A stretch of 64,000 bases of DNA, from positions 744,001 to 808,000 of the forward strand of contig CP038112.1 of the NCBI GenBank assembly GCA_004519485.1, in the 5' to 3' direction. Made by a program: the position numbers and the translations under genes. A model generated the notes under the pieces. That model did not search any database. It was not told the DNA's origin and was given only the letters and a program-made list of their open reading frames with translations. The stretch is from Nannochloropsis oceanica. Taxonomy: Eukaryota; Sar; Eustigmatophyceae; Eustigmatales; Monodopsidaceae. The stretch's first letter is position 1, and the number at the start of each line of letters is the position of its first letter. Positions 59,301 through 64,000 of this stretch are shown in pieces.

Positions 59301-60832
59301 GCAGACGGACTGCTCGACGGAGACGCTGACGGGCTGCTCGACGGAGACGACGACGGGCTCGCGGATGGAGACGCAGAGGGCATCTCCGTCGGGCTACTGC
59401 TAGGCGACGCCGACGGAGAAGCAGACGGACTGCTCGACGGAGACGCTGACGGGCTGCTCGACGGAGACGACGACGGGCTCGCGGATGGAGACGCAGAGGG
59501 CATCTCCGTCGGGCTACTGCTAGGCGACGCCGACGGAGAAGCAGACGGACTGCTCGAGGGAGACGCTGACGGGCTGCTCGACGGAGACGACGACGGGCTC
59601 GCGGATGGAGACGCAGAGGGCATCTCCGTCGGGCTACTGCTAGGCGACGCCGACGGAGAAGCAGACGGACTGCTCGACGGAGACGCTGACGGGCTGCTCG
59701 ACGGAGACGACGACGGGCTCGCGGATGGAGACGCAGACGGCATCTCCGTCGGGCTACTGCTAGGCGACGCCGACGGAGAAGCAGACGGACTGCTCGACGG
59801 AGACGCTGACGGGCTGCTCGACGGAGACGACGACGGGCTCGCGGATGGAGACGCAGAGGGCATCTCCGTCGGGCTACTGCTAGGCGACGCCGACGGAGAA
59901 GCAGACGGACTGCTCGACGGAGACGCTGACGGGCTGCTCGACGGAGACGACGACGGGCTCGCGGATGGAGACGCAGAGGGCATCTCCGTCGGGCTACTGC
60001 TAGGCGACGCCGACGGAGAAGCAGACGGACTGCTCGACGGAGACGCTGACGGGCTGCTCGACGGAGACGACGACGGGCTCGCGGATGGAGACGCAGACGG
60101 CATCTCCGTCGGGCTACTGCTAGGCGACGCCGACGGAGAAGCAGACGGACTGCTCGACGGAGACGCTGACGGGCTGCTCGACGGAGACGACGACGGGCTC
60201 GCGGATGGAGACGCAGAGGGCATCTCTGTCGGGCTTGACGATCGGCTTGTTGAAGGGACCAGGGTGGATGACGGCGTTGGGGAGGGGGGTAGGGTACTTG
60301 GGCAAATGCCGCCATTAAATACGTACGTGTCGATTCCCGGCGACGTTTCCAAGCTTCCGCACTCATTTGCACAGCCGCAACTCATGCCATCAAAAGAGAC
60401 GATTGTTGAAGAAGGATCGGCTCCGTAGCATACCTGCATGCATCCAAGGACGTCATCCTGGAAAGGTACATTTGTAATTTGAAAAGATTAGGTCTTGTTT
60501 ATGATCTAATCATTCATTTAGCATTCATATATATGGAAGCTTGATCCTGGTCAACATAAAATTCACAAAGTAATTGATAAGTCGATCAAACAATCTGTTA
60601 ACTACTGTCCAACAGTTCTGTATGTCCGATGACTTTAATCTGCGGAACTTACCGCGCTTTCATCGAATTCAGTGTTAGAGCAATACGCGTCTGCCATGCA
60701 AAGTTCTGGTCCATCTTGTAAATCGCGAGCGTTCGACGGCGGGCTCGCGGATGGAAATGCACGGGACATCGGCGTTGCCCCAGTCAGGACTAGGCCCGTC
60801 AGAAAGACCAGGACATGTATTTTGAGCACCAT
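38390..60832 (-). CDS. Giant mucin-like secreted/membrane protein with repeated Cys-rich domains
   Basis: Eleven exons: 60832-60653, 60457-47987, 47885-46647, 46545-44803, 44701-43703, 43601-43083, 42981-42343, 42241-40763, 40661-40143, 40041-39163, 39061-38390; about 7,112 residues. Every exon is a multiple of three and every junction phase 0. Signal peptide: MVLKIHVLVFLTGLVLTGAT. A Cys-rich domain is split by each intron: GPDLCRGDAYCTETEFDKSA before it, DDVLGCMQTCYEGDPSSKFF, SFDGMSCGCANKCEIF and FNGGICPSDP after; eight Cys, ten copies. FFSF followed by CxC recalls WSC or PAN-type carbohydrate-binding modules, but I do not claim membership. Between domains run 40-residue units of SPSASPSSSPTEMPSASPSA type, likely heavily O-glycosylated. 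The C-terminus has a basic stretch, one membrane span (AGVGAIVSLVFASVGIFIF) and a 13-residue tail. Probably a cell-wall, adhesion or surface-coat protein. Exon 2 length depends on correct repeat assembly. Confidence 0.9.
39062..47986 (-). repeat. Nine near-identical 101-nt introns
   Basis: Introns 39162-39062, 40142-40042, 40762-40662, 42342-42242, 43082-42982, 43702-43602, 44802-44702, 46646-46546 and 47986-47886. Each starts GTAAGTTCCGAAGG and ends TTTCTAG. The only difference I see is one A/G site in the ACTT(A/G)AATTA block. The first intron of the gene (60652-60458, 195 nt) is clearly diverged and older. Confidence 0.92.
39241..47675. repeat. Shorter 120-bp arrays in the other exons of the giant gene
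   Basis: The same unit recurs in eight further exons (39241-39822, 40222-40441, 40842-42021, 42422-42761, 43162-43381, 43782-44481, 44882-46321, 46722-47661, limits approximate), each flanked by the Cys-domain halves. Exon 4 carries one additional 24-bp insertion near 46100. Confidence 0.9.
48061..60236. repeat. 120-bp tandem array, about 101 copies, coding
   Basis: Inside exon 2 of the giant gene. The unit is exactly 120 bp (40 codons), almost invariant. Variation is concentrated at two sites: AGAGGG versus AGACGG, and CTCGAGGG versus CTCGACGG. Both are silent Pro codon changes (CCC versus CCG). Rare coding variants include a Ser-to-Gly change near 54001 and again near 57601, and one GACGCTGAC variant at 49747. 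Such homogeneity points to recent unequal exchange or conversion. Confidence 0.95.
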
Positions 60833-62586
60833 GCTTCTCGCAAAGCTGTGCGGTTGGTTTATTGACAAAGAGAACGGGTGAAAAACCTCTTTACTCACTG
60901 ATGATCATGCAAAGGATAGTACTAGTAGCACATAATTCAGCAGAATGATCAAGCCATTAAAAAAAAATCTACCCGTGCAATCCATATTCGTGCATAAGCC
61001 ACATGCATATTCTTCCCTCAGCTTCCTGTACCACCCTCTCGTTACTCGCTCGTCATAGAAATCTTACCAATCAAGTCCCCCTACCCTCATGCTTCATCAG
61101 AGCGATAAAATTGCCTATCATGTGGAAAATAAGTGTGATTAGGATGCGCTGATGTACTGGTTGGTCATTCCAAGTGATAAAAAGTGAAGGGGAACAAAGA
61201 TTAAACAAGGCTGTTGAAAAGTCCGATAGTAGCCCGCTCAGCAAAGGATGTTCTATTAAAATCTGCAAGTATAAATGAGTGTACAATTCTACTTGTAAAT
61301 CATTCCCTGACATGAAAAGGATTGTAAATAGGAGGAAGGAGATGAAGAAATGCCTTCCAATTAAAGCGAGTGCTCTCGCCCACACCAAATGCACCCGGTG
61401 AATCCTCCTGCCTCCTTTTGGCACATAGACATGTTAGAAACACAAAGTACTTGACACACTACACGTAAGAGCACAAGACACATTGATAGTCTACCGGTGC
61501 CACCATCTACTCGAATGTGTGAGGAGGAGGATGAGGAGGAAAACAGCTGAAAGGGTCAGAGTGAGGCAATGCATCCCATGACAACCAACGCAGCGACCAT
61601 CATACGCACAGGCAGTCGAGACCAGAGAAAGCGATTGCGCATTTGCAGCGAGCAAGCGTCTATCCTTTTTTAATGGAGAGATATCGATGAAAAAGAAGAA
61701 AGAGGTTGAGGATGACCGTTTCCCGAGAAGCAACGCAACGTGCTGCAACGTAAGCGCTACAGTTAACAGTGGCCTTTTGAAGTGCATTTATTGTTAGTAG
61801 CACTGCAGATTGGGTTGATTTCATTCAAATATCCTTCCCGTATACGATAATGACTATGTAGACCATCTGAGTCTTGCTCAGGGCCTCCCCTGTAGCCCCT
61901 TTTGACCTCCTGCATCCTTGCCTCCTCCCATTCTCTATCCCCCGCTCTCTCTCTAACATTTTCCTTGCCAGTCTCGACGCCAGCTCCTGTGCCAGCATGC
62001 CGGCGGTGAGTTTCCGGTGAAAGCAAGACATTCGTCGATGATACTTATCTCTCATTGTCATCGTCTCGTCTACGATGATATCTCCTTCCATGATCAATGA
62101 GGAAGATATCTCTTACTGCCCCAAACCATTTCGCCCTCCACATCCCTCCTATCTGTATTTGTGACTCATTTGTGGGAGAATGCAAAAGTTGTTCTTGTCT
62201 TGAATTTCGAGTGCTTGTTAGCATCTATTTGTATGATTGTAACTGATTGCCTTGGAGCCTTTTTTGCGCATATGTTGCGCAAGAATTGGCAAAGCCCCCC
62301 TACCAATAGTGTGATTTATTGTAACAATTTTGGTGGGTTCATGCATACCAATGCGCCCTAGCTCCACCATCTTACACAGCTCAGACCAATTTCATTCTTT
62401 CTTGATCCACGGGACACGGCATTTTTAAAATGCATCGGCATATCAAATGCTTTCCCTATATCATCCCTCTCACATTATCATAATGCTGACCTACTACGCC
62501 TCGATTCTTATCCTCGTCATTTGGGGATAGTGTACACTTTTTATCTGCCTCCTATATAGCCATATATCAACACGGTGCCAGTTCAA
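60833..62586. other. Upstream region of the giant gene / downstream of the coiled-coil gene
   Basis: 1.75 kb of unique, fairly AT-rich DNA between two minus-strand genes. It should contain the giant gene's promoter. Two ATG frames on the minus strand, 61787-61491 (98 codons, hydrophobic ends) and 62097-61825 (90 codons, basic, with MLAQELASRLARKMLERERG), are open but unsupported. Confidence 0.45.
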
Positions 62587-63998
62587 TCAGGTGGCGGGGC
62601 CATCGCCGTCCTTCCACGCGTCCGCGTTCGGCCTATTTTTGAGGGCCGGCGAAATCTCTTTTCCTCCATAGAGCTCCTTTCCCTTCTCCTCTCGATCCTC
62701 CAGCCACTCGTCCACTCTCTCCACATCCTCCATCTTCAATTCTTGTCCCTCCTCATTCCCGCCCTCCTGGTCCTCCTCCAGCTCCTCTACCCATCCATCG
62801 TCCCCTTCCTCCTCACCCTGCGCCGATGACGACGGAACAGGCGGAGCACAAGGGTTATCCTTAAGGTACGTCTGTGAGCGATGGGTGTGCGTGTGTGGGT
62901 GCGCGGGCGAATAAAATTGAGTGTGGGTGGGGATCAGCATGAACGACAAGCACCAGATAGAGGCCTAGAAAAGGTATGGAGATGTAAAGAGAGAGGTAAG
63001 AGCAACAACTTTAAAAACATGCGCCTACAAGCCATGCATCTATCCACTCTCTCCTTCCTCTCTCATTAAATATGGGCTGGTAACGTCGTCGGGCCTCCCT
63101 TCCCCCACCTCCTTTACCCCCTTCTTCCCTCCTTTCCTCACCTTTGCTTCCTCCTCCAAGCGCATGATGGACCGGAGGGACGTCATTCTCCAGTCCGTTT
63201 CGCTGCAGGAGGGGGAGGACAAAAGGGAGGGGGGAAGGGAGCAGTCGTACTGCGCTTCCGAGTAGCCCAGTTTAGCGACCGCCTAATCAAAGGGTGGAGA
63301 TAAGAGAGGGAGGGAGGGCGGGCGTGAAAGAGTGATCACCCCAGAAGATGAAAAGATTTACGCATGTACCACAAGCAACTCTCCCTTCCCTGCCTCGTTT
63401 GGTCTCTCCTTCCCCCGCGTTCTCTTCTTACCTCCAGCGCTCTTCCCAACACCTCTCCCTGCCTCCAGTAAGCGAGTTTCACTTGCTCCGTCATGCCCTC
63501 TGCCTTTCTCAGTCGCTCCTTCAAAGCCTCCATATCCCTTCCACCCTCCTTCCCTCCCTCCCTTCCTCCCTCCTCCTCGCCAACTGGACTGCCACTGGTC
63601 TTCGTCCTACTCGTCGCCTGGGTACTTCTCTCTGTCTTCCCTCCTTCTCTCCCTCCCCCCCCTCCCTTCCCATCCCCCCCCTCCTCACTCTTCCAATTCC
63701 TCTCTTCCTCCTTCCTTCCCTCCTTCCTTCCCTCCCTTCTCCCCATCCCTCCGCCTTCCTCCTTCCTTCCCTCCCTTCTCCCTATCTCAACCACCAAGCG
63801 TCGCTCTGCCTCCTTCTCCCTTGCCCGGGCCTCCTTTCCCTCCTTCACTGCCTGCCTTCTCTCTCGATCTGCCGCCATCAACCTCTCCTTCCACTCCCTC
63901 TCCTTCTCCTCCTGCCTCTTCTTCTCCAACGATACCTCCTGTGCATGGTGGGAGAGGAGAGCAGCTTCTCGGGCATGGGCACATTTTTCGCTGGTGGC
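62587..63998 (-). CDS. Coiled-coil protein, 3' part only
   Basis: The frame is open at the right edge, so the start lies outside. Exons: 63998-63432, 63282-63142 and 62871-62587, stop TGA, both junctions phase 0 with donors GTAAGA and GTGAGG. The visible 331 residues begin with a highly charged helix (EKKRQEEKEREWKERLMAAD, RERRQAVKEGKEARAREKEA), interrupted by a Gly/Arg/Glu low-complexity insert, then MEALKERLRKAEGMTEQVKL, AYWRQGEVLGRALE. The second exon has AVAKLGYSEAQYD and MTSLRSIMRLEEEAK. The last exon (TYLKDNPCAPPVPS) becomes very acidic. It is cytoplasmic-looking, without leader or membrane span. No family recognised; a structural or trafficking role is possible but not shown. Confidence 0.75.
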
Positions 63999-64000
63999 AA

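Noticed and set aside
39062-60236. The array as a satellite, CRISPR-like or mobile repeat
   Set aside because: The unit is exactly 40 codons, kept in frame, variation is mostly silent, and it sits between signal peptide and membrane span. It is a coding repeat.
47983-60372. A second 4,129-codon open frame on the minus strand, Arg/Leu-rich, overlapping exon 2 of the giant gene
   Set aside because: A 120-bp unit without a stop in another frame stays open for any number of copies. The real frame has the signal peptide, Cys domains, clean splice phases and silent variation.
61491-62097. Two short minus-strand ATG frames between the giant gene and the coiled-coil gene
   Set aside because: One is hydrophobic at both ends and the other is basic, but neither resembles a known family and both are within chance length.

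Overview
The window is nuclear DNA of a eukaryote, most likely a photosynthetic stramenopile. The closest match I recognise is a eustigmatophyte of the Nannochloropsis/Microchloropsis type; that name is inferred, not searched. The reasons are spliced genes with short introns, GGGA/TCCC tracts filling introns and intergenic DNA, three AP2-domain proteins of algal style, and one protein whose leader looks like the two-part plastid leader of secondary plastids (hydrophobic signal peptide, then Ala|Phe at the predicted cut). I built exon models by hand from GT-AG (and two GC-AG) boundaries, checking that phases and protein families agree across each junction. No RNA evidence was available.

Layout, left to right: the tail of an ankyrin-repeat gene (+, cut by the window edge); a secreted endonuclease/exonuclease/phosphatase-fold enzyme (-); a very long Wee1-family protein that looks like a pseudokinase (-); an unrecognised 193-residue protein (+) ending beside an inverted copy of its own 3' part; a glycine-rich RRM RNA-binding protein (-); two AP2 proteins in tandem (-) and a third one head to head with them (+); a predicted plastid-targeted YqaJ-type nuclease with 12 exons, two of whose introns look like GC-AG (-); a short TFIIS-like protein (+); a giant secreted or membrane mucin-like protein spanning 22.4 kb (-); and the 3' part of a coiled-coil gene (-) running off the right edge.

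The most striking object is the giant gene at 38390-60832. Eleven exons, all of length divisible by three and all in phase 0, give a predicted protein of about 7,112 residues. A small cysteine-rich domain is built across each of the ten exon junctions, and the domains are separated by Ser/Pro/Ala-rich arrays of a 40-residue (120-bp) unit. Exon 2 alone is 12.47 kb with about 101 units. Lengths of most internal exons follow 519 + 120k nt, and the nine internal 101-nt introns are almost identical, so the gene appears to grow both by whole-exon duplication and by unit-level unequal exchange.

Four further points stand out: the Wee1-like protein has lost nearly every catalytic residue while keeping the Wee1 framework; the AP2 genes form a local cluster with a shared intron position and a shared post-AP2 motif; the YqaJ nuclease has an apparent plastid leader; and introns tend to carry G-rich GGGA runs next to donors and C-rich TCCC runs next to acceptors, so the two ends of one intron could pair.
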